From Danio rerio (taxonomy: Eukaryota; Chordata; Actinopteri; Cypriniformes; Danionidae): a DNA stretch of 64,000 bases. Position 1 is the stretch's first letter. Each line of letters begins with the position of its first letter. This document shows positions 47,661-59,992 of the stretch, in pieces. The translations under genes and the position numbers were made by a program. Below the pieces are notes generated by a model that searched no databases, was not told the origin of the DNA, and saw only the letters and a list, made by a program, of their open reading frames with translations. The stretch is from the NCBI RefSeq assembly GCF_049306965.1, contig NC_133182.1, positions 30,146,501 through 30,210,500 of the forward strand. The letters are read 5' to 3'.

Positions 47661-49095
47661 AGGCTGATAATGTTTAAGAAAATTATTCTTTAAGAGATAT
47701 AATCTGATTGAGAGGCTTGGTTTTTAAAAAGCACAGAATGAGTGGATTTTTACTCATTAAACAGTAGCGTTATTATTTGGATTCTGTGTCAAAAGTGCAC
47801 TTTTGTTTGGGTAATTTATAAAAAAAAATAGAGGACTTATACAAATAATGGACGATAGAGGACGCTATTGATTCACAAGGCTTAATTCATCTGTAGAGAA
47901 ACCTGGTTAGTTTCTGTTACAAACACAAGATGTCGCCCTATTATCATCTAAATCTAAAATACTTCATGAAGTCAGTTTGTCACATTAAGACGGTTAAGCC
48001 TTAAGACGGTTAGAAGCATCACTCACCATTTCTCTCGTGGTTTCTCTCATGGTTCAGCATAACAAACCCTATGGTAGCCTACTTACTGGTTGCCAAACTT
48101 GCCATATTGCACTAACAAATAGAGAGAAATCCACCATCCAAAATTTTGCCAAAAAAAGAAGATATTATTGAACATTTATTTGAACCTATAGTAAATGTAT
48201 TTCTGGCTAAAGCAAATTTTCCATCTTTTTTCAAAAACAGCTATTATGTTAACTTAATCTGTAGTTTGTTATTTAGCAATTTAGACTTGCTATTCTAAGC
48301 TAACTTTCTGAAGACACAATTTATTTTTTATTTTATTTTATTATTTTTTGTGTGTGCTATTTTTAGAACTATGCTGCTATTTCTTGGGATTATTTATTTA
48401 TGTTTTGGATGAATGTGTTTCTTTACCATCTTTTGAACTATAGCTGTATGTAACCAGTTCCCAAACTCCAGATTAATACATAAATTTTTGACTCCTAAAA
48501 TAAATTGTAAAAAAGTTGAAAAACATTTTAGATGAAATTTAGATAAAGATTTTAGATTGCATGATGTGTCATATGATCATGTTATCACATTTCTCTTCCA
48601 TTCTGGGGTAAATAATAAAAACAATATACACATTTATAATAAAATAAAACCACATATTTGTACCAGGCAAGTGCATGTGAAATTTGTAAAACTATCATGC
48701 TCTGAACCCCATGCAGATTCACACAACCTGAGGAAGTCAAGAAGTGTTAGGTTGTTCCCTGCTCTCCCCTACCTAGATGGGAGCCCTCCTGGTGGCAACT
48801 ATGATTGCTGTGGAACCAGGAGTGCTTGTTCTGTGGGGGTCCAATTGTGAAACCCAAGCACCATGGCCAATTTGCATACTGGCCTTTATCAGTTTTGGCC
48901 ACCTTATTATTACCATACACATGGTGTTTAAAGCTTAAGAGTGAAAATAATTGTCGTTGTTGTAAGAATGGCCAGGGTAAGGGGGCAATCTACAGGCTAT
49001 CTACATCAGCATAAACTCAAAAAGATACTAACCAAACAAATAATAGGATATAATTCATTCCCTTTTGTGCTTTTAACTGGTTTATATGTAATATC

Positions 49096-49166
<71 letters not shown>

Positions 49167-49680
49167 TACAAACATTTATTATGTTATATTAAGTTGTTCA
49201 TAATAAATATTAGTTTTTTATATCATTGCTAAGTCGATGCAACGTAATTAGGATCTGCATTACATCTACTCTGATGTTTTGAATAACAAAAATAAAGGAA
49301 ACTGAACTGAAACTAGGAGAAATCACTTTAATATTTTACTCAACAAAAATACAAAATGTTTGTGGTGAATCAAGCTGTCTATTTCCAGCTCTCTTATATA
49401 AGCTCACACACATACAATATACATGAACACAGAAACAGAAATGTGCTATTAATTAGGATGCTGCTGCAGAAATGAGTGCTAATAACTGCATTAGTCTACA
49501 TATGAGAGCATCAAGCTTCTGTTATGAGCTCTAAAATTACATATAGTTATCAACAAGAGGTTTGGGATGAGCTGTAAAGAAAAGTCTTCCTAATAGACAA
49601 GTTTGGACAAAAAAAAAAAAAAACTGGCTCCTGGTCTTTGAAATATTAGAAAAATGCCACAAATCTTATTTGAAACATTA
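47661..49680. other. intergenic, AT-rich
   Basis: No gene recognised. It contains the microsatellite at 49098-49161 and a poly-A run near 49609-49624. Confidence 0.4.
49098..49161. repeat. (TA)n microsatellite
   Basis: About 64 bp of pure TA dinucleotide. Confidence 0.95.
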
Positions 49681-49701
49681 ATAGAAAACCCCAATTACAA
49701 A

Positions 49702-50378
49702 CAATTTTAACCCAAACATCCCAGATATATGTTTCAAATGCCAAAACATAAAGGAACATTCTTTCATTGTATCTGGGAATGTGAGTTAATTAAGATTTTC
49801 TGGCAAAATGTAATAACAATAATCTCGTCAATTATTTTAAAACCAATTCCAGTTACACCTGAAATATGTGCTTTGGGTTTATTTCCTGTAGGTTTGTCAT
49901 TACCAGGTTATAAAATGCTAATAAATGCTATAAAATGATTGATATGTGTCTTGTTATTGCAAGGCGTTTGATAGCACTACTGGAAGAAGTCCATCGATTG
50001 ATCACTGGCTAAAAGAATTGACACATTACATTGCACTGGAAAGAATAACCTACAGTATTAAGGGCAAATTAAAGAAGTACCATAGAATTTGGGATCTGTT
50101 TATACAATTTTTGGAACATAACTATACAATGGCACAAGCAAACACTTCTCACACTATTGATTAGTTAATTGATATATGTTTATGTGTATTTTTATTTGTG
50201 GAATACAGTATATGTTTTTCTTTGCCTTAGCCCATGTAAAACAATATATCTACCTGTTAAACTGAATCTGGATGCTTTTGGGGAGGGAGGGGGGAAGAGT
50301 TAAAATGTAAAATAGTGTATTTTCATGCAAAATTTCAGGTGTTTTTTCTACAATAAAAAATGTAATAAAAAAAAAAAA
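49702..50378 (+). mobile_element. 5'-truncated L1-type LINE insertion with 19-bp target duplication
   Basis: The last part of an L1-like ORF2 is readable: a knuckle (FQMPKHKGTFFHCIWECEL), then after frame changes LKELTHYIALERITYSIKGK and KKYHRIWDLFIQFLEHNY. A short 3' UTR ends in AATAAAAAA and poly-A at 50355-50378. The perfect 19-bp repeat agaaaaccccaattacaaa lies at 49683-49701 and 50379-50397. The copy is dead but its boundaries are intact. Confidence 0.87.
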
Positions 50379-50397
50379 AGAAAACCCCAATTACAAA

Positions 50398-52720
50398 AAT
50401 TTGAGATATTTTTTAAGGGAACCCATAGTAAAATAAACATCAAGTCTACAGGATTGAAGAAGGAGGATCCAAATATCAGTTTCACCTAATTCACAGCAAG
50501 AGCTATATGCGGCTCTGGTAAAGCAAGAAAATTGCTTGTAATACAGGGTTCTAAAGTTGTGCCTTATTAGCCGAATTACATGCTTATAAATGGATTTAGG
50601 TGTGACAGTAAAACAGTATAAAGTAGATTAGTGCAGGTATAAAAAGGGCATTTAGAGAATAATTAGTTAAGGTATATCGGCTGTATAGCAAAGATTTAGA
50701 ATTTCATCAACACTTGTTTTCTGTAAACCAATTTTAAAGTGTCAAACATTTGCAAAACACACATAATGTCCAGTTCAATGCATATAATATTCAATTCAAG
50801 CATATTTAAAGGGCTTCTTAAAAACCCTTAGAGAAAATCCAGAGGGAAGCCATGGGGAATCAGTCAAGACTGTAGAACTATATAAGGAAATGGGTGTCAA
50901 AATGATTATTTTGTGCCTATGTTGCAATAAGAGGCAAATCTGGCTCCTGGGACCAAGTGTAATTTCTTGTAATTCAGGGTTCCAGAATGGGCCTTTATTG
51001 GCTAAATTACATGCTTGTACACGGATTTAGGTGTGACAGTAAAACTAGCAGGTTTAGTGAGGGCTAAAATGGCCTTTATTTGATTGTGGATCAAGTGAAA
51101 GAGTTCATAATGAGAATAAATGAGGTAAATGTTTCTCAACTATAACAGATTTGTCTTTTCATACATATTTCACACCAGTTGTCTAGTGTCGTACAGCTGC
51201 AAAACTTTCAATGCAATGTGGACTTAAGTATATCGTAAACGTGTCTTGTTCTAATGTCTTTCAGCACAGATACTGCTTTCCTGCTGGATTGCCATCAAGT
51301 TATTGCTCAGTGTAAGTGCTGGCCTCAGTCAGATAGAGATCTGTTTCTTTGCATTGCATCATGTCCACATAACATCTGTGATCAGTGGGAACTCTGCGAG
51401 CAAGTCAGTGTGTGTTTGACCCTGTGCACATTTCATTAGGTTCACATCCCATTGAGATGCACCTGGAGAAGGGATCTTCATCCAAATGTGTCCTGAATGC
51501 AGGAATTATAATATACAACATGCTTGTACATATACACCAACAGGTGGTTACAACAAGCCAGAACATTGTTTCAGCTCTTCACATCTGAATGTGTGAAAAA
51601 AAGCCTTTCTCCTTCTCTGGGTGTGTATCCACACCCACAGTGGGGTGTGTATGGGTCCAGTGGGAGAGATTAGCTTGAGAGTTTCTGGCTGTAATACAGT
51701 GCTGAGTGAATCATAAAAAGAGCACACACACACACGCATGGAGCACACGTACTCTCCCACATTCACAACACTCCACCCCCTGTGTATAATATGAATGGAG
51801 CTCCATTCACAGCTAGGTTGACAGGTCTGTATTAGTCCAGTTCCCATCATGCAGAGCTGGCCTAGTGTTTTAGAACAAGACCCTCATTAGTATCAGGCCT
51901 GGCCATACTGAGTGGAAATAATGATGAGAAGTGAGGTCTAAAACAGCACTTCATGTCCTGACTGGTCTTTTATTAGGGTCAGTGCTACTTTCATTTTGGA
52001 GATCCGGAAGGATTTTTTTCTCCTGTCAAGATGTTCAGTTATACATTTTAAAATGAACCTGTTCCTGAAAGAGAAGCTGGACTCAGTTTCTTGAGCCACT
52101 ACAGAAAGATCAGGCCATCCTGCTCTCAGATTCGGTCTCTCTTTACTTCCCCCGACACAATCCCCGCTTTCTTTCACCGTTTCTCTCACTTGATTCCTGT
52201 TCTGTTGCTCTGAGAGATGAGGTAACGGCCCCTAGAGCACTATCCATTCTCATTCAATTCTCATTCAAATATGTCATGCAAATAAGCTTGAACAACCCAA
52301 ATAGTACCCCCTTAAAAGAGAATAAGCAGATACTTGGATTTAAAAATACATTACCAGGACTGTTTTTTTTTTAAAGAAAGTGATAAAAATTATTTAATTG
52401 TTTAGTCACAAAGTAAGAAAACTGGTTTTACTACTCATTATTCATAAAAAGTTTGCTACCTAAGAATGGTCAGGTCATTGTTTAGTATGTTTTGCTTGTT
52501 TAAATTTTCCAGAACTGCAGCTGACCCACATAGAATCCATCGTAGACCTCTATTTGACTTTCGTGTCAATTTTAATATTGCTGAAACTTTCACATGGAGC
52601 AAACTGCTATGAAACAGTGTTAATATTTTCCTTCCTTGCTCTATTTATGTCAAATAAGTCTTTAAATATTCATCACATTTCTTATTTTACCTTTGTATTC
52701 TTTTTTATTTCACCTGTAAT
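50398..52720. other. intergenic, mostly non-repetitive
   Basis: 50450-51060 contains two loosely similar blocks (near 50540 and 50960: cttgtaatacagggttc / cttgtaattcagggttcc, then aattacatgcttgta and ggatttaggtgtgacagtaaaa), a local duplication about 425 bp apart. 51240-52250 is moderately GC-rich unique sequence without a convincing exon; a conserved noncoding element is possible. Confidence 0.45.
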
Positions 52721-52724
52721 ATCA

Positions 52725-53081
52725 TCCGGCGTGGTGACGCAGTAGAAAGCCCTGTCACCTCACCACAAGAAGGACGCTGGTTTGAGTTGGCATTTCTGTG
52801 TGGAGTTTGCATGTTCTCCCCATGTTCGCGTGGGTTTCCTCTTGGTGCTCCGGTTTCCCCCTCAAGTCCAAAGACATGCTGGATAGGTGAATTAAGTAAG
52901 CTTAAATTGTCCGTAGTTTATGTGTGTGAATGAGTGTGTATGCGTGTTTCCCAGTGATGGGTTGCAGCTGGAAGGGCATCCGCTGCGTAAAACATATGCT
53001 GGGAAAGTTGGCGGTTCATTCCGCTGTGGTGACCCTTGATTAATAAAGGGACTAAGCAAAAAAGAAAATGAATGAATGTAA
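52725..53081 (+). repeat. DANA SINE, full length
   Basis: Complete head (ggcgtggtgacgcagtagaa), body and (atga)n tail. Flanking tgtaatatcatc and tgtaatgttatc suggest a 12-bp target duplication with two changes. Confidence 0.85.
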
Positions 53082-53399
53082 TGTTATCAAATTGAACTCA
53101 CTGACAACATTTTCAGATTTTTTTTCAGAACACTTTTTTTCTGAATAATGACATCATTGTCTTCCGCAGAGCTGCATGTAGGTTTCTATTATTTGTCCAA
53201 CCTTTATGTATTGTTAGAATACCTGTTTTAGTGTAGGTTAGCTTTATGTATAAGTTTATTTTTATGTAAGCACTATTTGTTTGTTTAAATATGTAGCACT
53301 ATGGTCCTGTGAAGAAATCTATGTATTTGTATTGTTTTATTAGAACTAAGCTCTCTGAACCTGATTTTACTTTAATTATAATTCCACTATTTTGTCTCA

Positions 53400-53753
53400 G
53401 GTGACGCAGTGGCGCAGTGGGTAGCACATTCGCCTCACAGCAAGAAGGTCGCTGGTTCGAACCTCGGCTCTGTTGGCGTTTCTGTGTGGAGTTTGCATGT
53501 TCTCCCTGCATTCACGTGGGTTTCCTTCGGGTGCTCTGGTTTCCCCCACAGTCCAAAGGTGAATTGGGTAGGCTACAGGTGAATTGGGTAGGCTAAATTG
53601 TCCGTAGGCTAAAGTGTTTGTGTGTGTGGATGTTTCCCAGAGATGGGTTGTGGCTGGAAGGGCATCCGCTGCGTAAAAACTTGCTGGATTATTCCGCTGT
53701 GGCGACCCCGGATTAATAAAAGGACTAAGCCGAGAAGAAAATGAATGAATGAA
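53400..53753 (+). repeat. DANA SINE, full length with target duplication
   Basis: Full head (gtggcgcagtgggtagcaca, B-box ggttcgaacctc), body and (atga)n tail, with a short local duplication of gtgaattgggtaggct near 53568-53600. Flanks tattttgtctca (53388-53399) and tattttgtttca (53754-53765) agree at 11 of 12 bases. Confidence 0.87.
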
Positions 53754-53765
53754 TATTTTGTTTCA

Positions 53766-54330
53766 TAATATATGGCATTGAACTAACTCAAGCAGAACAG
53801 CAAAACTGTTGCCTTTGGTTGAGCAGAACTGAACGCATTTCATCATTTCATCACTTCACACAATCAATGACACTTTGATTTCTAGAGTTTTTATTTCTAG
53901 AGTTGTATTACAGCAGATTTAAATTCATGAAATATTTACCCCTTGTGCATTGTTCAAATGTACTACTCTTTTGTTATGTTCTGGATGAAAACATTTGGGG
54001 ATGAATTAAACTGCTGTAAAAATGCATCAGATTAATATTTTTTATCAAATGTTTTTTGGTAATCAATCTCAGTCCTGATCAAAACTACTAAATTGTCTAG
54101 TAAAATACAGCATTTAATTAACTCTTTAATTGCCAAACTTTGAAGAAAAAAGCAAACATAAAATGAAATATTTTTGATATAAAAGTAATTGTGGAATGGA
54201 TTTTTTTTTACCATTTTTCATTGACTGTTTAGTGCAGCCCAAAAGAAGATAATGTTGCAGCTGTTTTATGCTTATATTAAAACTCTGTTAAGTTCAATGT
54301 TGATCTTGAATTACATAATTGAATACAGTT
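53766..54330. other. AT-rich intergenic sequence
   Basis: Nothing recognised. Confidence 0.4.
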
Positions 54331-54334
54331 CATG

Positions 54335-54705
54335 AATGTTAATCATTCATTCATTTTCTCTTTGGCTTAGTCCCTTTATTAATCAGGGGTCACTACAGCG
54401 TGAACCGTTAACTTATCCAGCTTATATTTTACGCAGCGGATGTCCTTTCAGCTGCAACCCATCACTGGGAAACACCCATACACTCTCATTCACACACATA
54501 CACTATGGACAATTTTAGCTTACCCAATTCACCTATACAGCATGTCTTTTGACTTGTGGGGGAAACCAGAGGACCCAAAGGAAACCCACACGAACACAGG
54601 GAGAACATGCAAACTCCATATAGAAATACCAACTTACCCAGCCGAGGCTCGAACCAGCGACTTTTTTGCTATGAGGCAACATCGCTACCGAGCTGCCCAC
54701 ACAAC
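54335..54705 (-). repeat. DANA SINE, near full length
   Basis: Tail (attcattcattttctctttg) at the left and head (gctatgaggcaacatcgcta) at the right. Confidence 0.8.
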
Positions 54706-54709
54706 ATAA

Positions 54710-55320
54710 ATTTAAAAAGACTTTTAAGTCTAGGCCTATTGTGGCTGGTCCTTGCTGGTTGGAAGCATGGTTTATTTAGTTACATGGACTGCCGGTCATT
54801 CTGACTAACGTCAGTTCTTAATCACCAGTCAAGTCTCCGAGCCTGGGAATACAACCCCTGTGTTTACACAAGATATCCCTCTCCCTTGCCACAACTCATC
54901 AGACTGTTCACGCCATGCACTGAGAGGCAGAACTGCTCAGCAGCAACACTCGGAACTGGCTTCAGTCCTAGAAGCATTAACAGTTTAGTGACTCCTGGAT
55001 GTTTTGATTTCATTCAAATTTCAACGGGAGGATGTGACAGAGCGCTGAGTCAAACGCATGTGATTCTGTGTGTATGTGCAAAACAGAGGAGTAAAAAAAA
55101 TCTGAATATTTATGTTCAGCTTTCCCAGCCAGTTTATTTGGGGTGCCAAAAGAGCCGATGTTTCTTTCTAGTACCTTTTTGTACCCCAATAGTGAGCTTG
55201 AGCTGTATGTATAGATCTTTTGGTTGTCTGCTTTGATATCTTACATTAAGAAGACTCCTTTATACAAAGTGAATTTCAAATGGGAATAAAAGAATCACTT
55301 TAAATCATCAGAAAGCCAGT
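54710..55320. other. unique intergenic sequence of average GC
   Basis: Non-repetitive. A 116-codon open frame (54886-55236) has no recognisable similarity, no splice partners and no coding-like pattern, so it is not called. A MAF/AP-1-like gctgagtca occurs at 55044-55052. Confidence 0.4.
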
Positions 55321-55325
55321 ATATG

Positions 55326-55816
55326 CGGTGCTCAGCATATATAAGTACACCCCTCACAAATCTCTCTTTTAAGTTTATATTTTTAATAGGAAGCTATAAA
55401 ATATTATATATGTGCATATACATTAGATTAGTCAGTACTGAAGCCAAATCTGGAGCTTTACAAAATAACTTACGATAACTGTTTAAAAACTAGTACAGCC
55501 AACTTTATATGCTATAGAAAAATATTAAATACAAATTTTAAAAAATAGGAAAAATCAAGCGAAGCAAAAAAAAAAAAAGAATAATTTAGTTGAAATTTTG
55601 TAGGTTGTCAATTTTTTTTTCAATATTTTGCTTGAATTTTATTGTTTTATCTTACAGTTTTGAATGTTTAATGACTAAAATATTATTTTAATAAATTTAT
55701 CTGTTTAATAAATCAGTTTTGTTTAAATGCACTAAAATATATTGCCTATATTTACTGAGAAATTGTTAAAAATATTCATTTTCAAAATGGGGTGTATTCA
55801 ATTATGCTGAGCACTG
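55326..55816. mobile_element. DNA transposon with cagtgctcagcat ends
   Basis: The left end cggtgctcagcatatataag and right end attatgctgagcactg are inverted, and ...gtacacccc mirrors ggggtgtattc inside them. It is about 490 bp, AT-rich and non-coding. A partial second copy lies at 19072-19275. Confidence 0.7.
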
Positions 55817-56102
55817 TACATGCTATGACAAGTCTAAGCATACGGAGAGAAGAGGATTTGTCAAACACACTCACTTCTGTGGAGCACACTCAGAATTGCA
55901 CAATTGTAATGTGAAGCGAACGCTGACAAGGGAGTGCAAATCCAAACGCAGATTTATTGAGAATGGTTAAGCAACGGTCATGATCAGTAGTAAACAGACG
56001 TATGCAATCAAATCCAGAGTCATATTTAAAAACACAGGTAATAGGTCATACAGGCAGGAAGCAGACAACATAAACAAACAAACAAGGTCACAAATGTCAC
56101 AA

Positions 56103-56849
56103 TAGCCCCTTTCACACAGTGATACCGGTAAATATCTGGAAAATTTCCGGAACGACTTTACCGGTATATTCAAAAAAGCGCTGTTCACACAGGCGAGGAC
56201 ATTACGGAAATTTTCCGGAAAAGAGCATTCACACATCTATTCCAAAATACCGGTAAATTCTGACATCATTCACCACAAATGAGCTTTAAACGGCTGCGCT
56301 TGTATTTGTAAACATTTGACTAAATTACAAACTCTGTGGAATATCAATATTGTGAACAACTTTCGCAGGATCACTTTCGCATGTCGAGATGTTCATGATA
56401 TGTGCGTGTGCAGGCGCTCACAGGCTGTTTCACAGGCACACGAAAAAAGCTTGAAGGTAAACAAACAACGGCTTATCATAAGCATCTCATCGATGATTAT
56501 TTACACAGTTGGCATTAAGAAGAACATATAAACGTGATCTGACTAACTTCTAGCAGCTAAATGTGTCTGGAAAAATATTCAAAGGCTTTTATTCTCACAA
56601 ACCGCGCGGACGTAAATGCGTCTGACTGTTGTGATTGGCTAAAGCAGACGTCTCACGTCAGCACGTTCTAGACGTGCACGCGCTTATTACGGCAATCTTC
56701 CTTCTGCATTCACACAGCGCAGCATTCCGGCAAATTACCAGTAATGTTACAACTTCTTTTTTCAGAAAATAGCCAGGACGAATTTAGCTGTATTTTCAAA
56801 AAGGACCTGCTCACACATACACACCTTTCTGTATGTGTGAAAGGGGCTA
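56103..56849. mobile_element. terminal-inverted-repeat element with 9-bp duplication
   Basis: Perfect 15-bp inverted ends (tagcccctttcacac / gtgtgaaaggggcta) bound a 747-bp element. The 9-bp repeat atgtcacaa flanks it (56094-56102, 56850-56858). A 9-bp duplication is usual for Mutator-like elements; if one base belongs to the end it would be 8 bp and hAT-like. Inside, accggtaaa and ttttccgga motifs recur in both orientations near the left end. No transposase is seen. Confidence 0.75.
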
Positions 56850-56858
56850 ATGTCACAA

Positions 56859-58165
56859 AACTGTAAGACAAGACTCAGCAACTGGTGTATGTGTGTGTGT
56901 GTGTGTGTGTGTGCTGCTTTTAAGGTCCATGTAATCAGTTCTGTACAGCTTTCAATCAGTGAGAAACCGGAACAGGTGTGAGTGTGTGGTGCATGACTAG
57001 ATCTTGTAGTCCATATACCGGTGAATTTGTAGTTCTATGCGATCTGAGTTTACCAGCAATCTGTAAGGATTAGATCACTGGTGATTGTCACAATAATGTT
57101 CTCCAAGAAGTATAGAGTGCTTATGAGAAAGTGCATATACAGAAGAAAAGTCTGTTTGTCAACTACAGGTGGTTTGTCAAGCCCACTCACTTGCGTAAAG
57201 CACACTAAGAATTTCAAGATGTTTTCAGAAATGTCTTGCATCAGCTCTTTCGATGTGTCATACACCAAAACCACACTTCACGGACTGTCATAAGTCATCC
57301 ATCTAGCTGTACATTTGTATCACTTCCAAAGAAGCAAATCTTATGAGAGATTTATGTGACATTAAACGGTACTCTACACTGCAGTGGAGTAATTCCAAAA
57401 CCACTTGACATTTATTAATTTAGGTGCACAAAAGTCAGGCTTACATGATAAAACACAAAGCATAATAGCAGTAATAAACCAAACCCAGAATTGTAGCCAT
57501 AGTTGGTATGACCCACTGTGAAAAAGAGCACCGTGTGCATGACTCAAGGCTCTCATTTCTCATTTGTTCAATTGTGGAGTAGACTGAACAGAGACTGGTT
57601 ACCTTGGCGACAGGCTGGGAGATAGTTAGGACAGACACTGAGCTTATTCTGTAAAAATAAGAGGAGACTGCTGCACGACCTTGCTGGTTATTTCTCATTA
57701 AAGATGAAACACTGTTGTATGTTTACACAAGTGCTTCACTCTATGGATTCTGTTATTTCTTCACAGACAGGGTGCAGTTGGTTGAATGACTACCAAATGA
57801 ACAAAGGAACATTCATTGAATCTCAATCAGGGTGCACAATAATAGGTGAATGTTTCAAATGTCATTACCATTACAAGAAGGATAAAGACCATGCCATGAG
57901 ACTGAAAATCTTTCTTTTGATAACTAACTCCTGACTAAGAGCACAACTGCTCATTAGAAGTATTAACCAGCATTTGATGGCAGTCTGCTGTAACTTTACT
58001 AGAGATTTCATGGATGCCTGAGCTCAGCTCTTGTCCTTGCTGCTGATCTGCCTCTAATCCACTGTAATTTCCTTTGAGGACTACACTTTGAATTATTCTT
58101 TTCGATTTGAAGGCCTGTCTAACTCTGGGAGTCACCTGGCTGCCTGCACTTTTATTAAACTCACG
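56859..58165. other. intergenic, largely non-repetitive
   Basis: (TG)n at 56884-56912; otherwise no gene or repeat family recognised. Confidence 0.4.
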
Positions 58166-58169
58166 CGTC

Positions 58170-58382
58170 ATGATGATATAGGGTATAGGTGAATTGAATA
58201 GGCTAAATTGGCATGTACGTGTGTGAATGCAAGAGTGTATGGGTGTTTCCCAGATTTGGGTTGCAGCTGGAAGGGCATCCATTGCGTGAAACATTGCTGG
58301 ATAAGTTAGTGGTTCATTCCACTGTGGCGGCCCCAGATTAATAATGGGACTAAGCTGAAAAGAAAATGAATGAATGAATAAA
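58170..58382 (+). repeat. 5'-truncated DANA SINE
   Basis: It starts mid-body (ataggtgaattgaataggct) and ends in (atga)n. Confidence 0.75.
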
Positions 58383-58390
58383 CATGTTTA

Positions 58391-58598
58391 TGTCGGTGTA
58401 GTGGTTAGTGTGTTGACACATGCACTCCGGTGCTCATGGTGACCTGAGTTGGATTCCCGCCTCGTGGTCTTATGCCGATCCTTCCCCTCTCTGCTCCCCA
58501 TGCTTTCATGTCAATACTCTCTACCTTCCTATACAGTAAAGGTGAAAAACCCTGCATAAATATTTATTAAAAAATAAATAAATAAATAAATAAACATG
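58391..58598 (+). repeat. second tRNA-derived SINE family
   Basis: It has an A-box-like gtagtggttagtgtg and a B-box-like gagttggattccc about 45 bp later, then a body ending in an (AAAT)n tail. It is distinct from DANA and inserted immediately after a DANA tail. Confidence 0.55.
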
Positions 58599-58867
58599 TT
58601 TAATTAAAAAAAAGCAACAAAACACTCAAAGATTTGCATAGGTTGATAATCTGGGAATACAATTTCTGATGAAATCCTATAGATTTACAATGTCTGAATG
58701 ACGCAAAAGCCCTTTAGAATCTTTTCTGCCAAACATTTCTGTTTTATGTTAAACATTATCATGCTATGCACATGCTAACAATGCAATTACCATGCTAGCA
58801 ATATAATAAAATATGTTAACAGTGTGTTAAATCATGCTAAAAATGTACAAAAACATGTTAGCACTGA

Positions 58868-59285
58868 TTATGTAATGTGTATTTATATAGCGCATTTATC
58901 ATGGATGGTCATACACCCAAAGCGCTTCACAATCATGAGGGAGGTCTCTCCACACCACCACCAGTGTGCAGCATTCACTTGGATGATGCGACGACAACCA
59001 CAGGACAGCAGCGCCAGTGCACTTACCACACACCAGCTAGGTGGAGTGGAGAGACAGTGATAGAGCCAATTCGGAGGATGGGGATGATTGGGAGGCCATT
59101 ATGGGTAAGGTCTGACGGAGGGAATTTGACCAGGACACCTGGGTTACACCCCTACTTTTTACAAAAAGTGATGACCATAGAAAGTCAGGACCTCAGTGTA
59201 ACGTATTATCCAAAAAGTGTTTTCCCATGTGGTCTCCTGTACTGACTGGTCTTGGGCGGTAGGGTGATACTGTGGCAGATCATGA
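58868..59285 (-). repeat. interspersed repeat with 5S-rRNA-derived end
   Basis: It begins with ttatatagcgcatttatcat and gcgcttcacaatcatgaggg. Its far end (59219-59277: tcccatgtggtctcctgtac ... gactggtcttgggcgg) resembles the antisense of a 5S rRNA internal promoter region, as in SINE3-type elements. Diverged and internally deleted. Confidence 0.45.
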
Positions 59286-59524
59286 AAACAGTGTGCTAAA
59301 AGAATGGTAGCTATCTGATAAAACAAGGTTGCATCTTTCAAAATTTGTCTTCAAACTTGATATAAGTGTATAAGTATATTTAACAGTGTTTGAATTTAAT
59401 ATAACAATGGTGGCCATTTTTTATTCAGGGTTTAATAAAGTCTTTGCACTGAAGTTGGTGCAAACCAACTTTTTTAGTGGCCGACTATAAATGAATGTCT
59501 AGATTTTACCATTTTACAAAGCTC

Positions 59525-59765
59525 TTTATTCATTCATTGATTCATTTTCTTTCAGCTTAGTCTCTATTTCAGAGGTCACCACAGCGGAATTTTGAGAAAC
59601 ACCCATACACACTCATACACTACAGCCAATTTAGTTTATTCAATTCACCTATTCTGCACATCTTTGGACTATGAGGGAAACCCCTGGAGAAAACCCATGT
59701 TATCATGGGGAGAACATGCAAACTGTGAGGTGACAGTGCTAACCACTGAGCCACCGTGCTGCCCT
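59525..59765 (-). repeat. DANA SINE, internally deleted
   Basis: Tail at the left (attcattgattcattttctt), head at the right (ccactgagccaccgtgctgc), with about 100 bp of the body missing. 59286-59524 and 59766-59990 show nothing recognised. Confidence 0.75.
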
Positions 59766-59992
59766 ATATTTTGTGAATTATACCAAATCTGTACAAAAAT
59801 TCATTGTCCTTTTGTCTTATTGCATAACTCTGATTAATGTTTGTCGTCTTTTCTCATATTATTTTTGTGTTGTCACTTTATGTACACTGAAAGCTTCTGT
59901 AGCCAAAACAAATTCCTTGTGTGTGTAAAGCACACTTGGCAATCCGATTCTAATTCTGAATAGTTCAATAACAGTTTTGTTATAATCTCCAT

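Noticed and set aside
54886-55236. 116-codon plus-strand frame
   Set aside because: No recognisable similarity, no promoter or splice partners, composition not coding-like.
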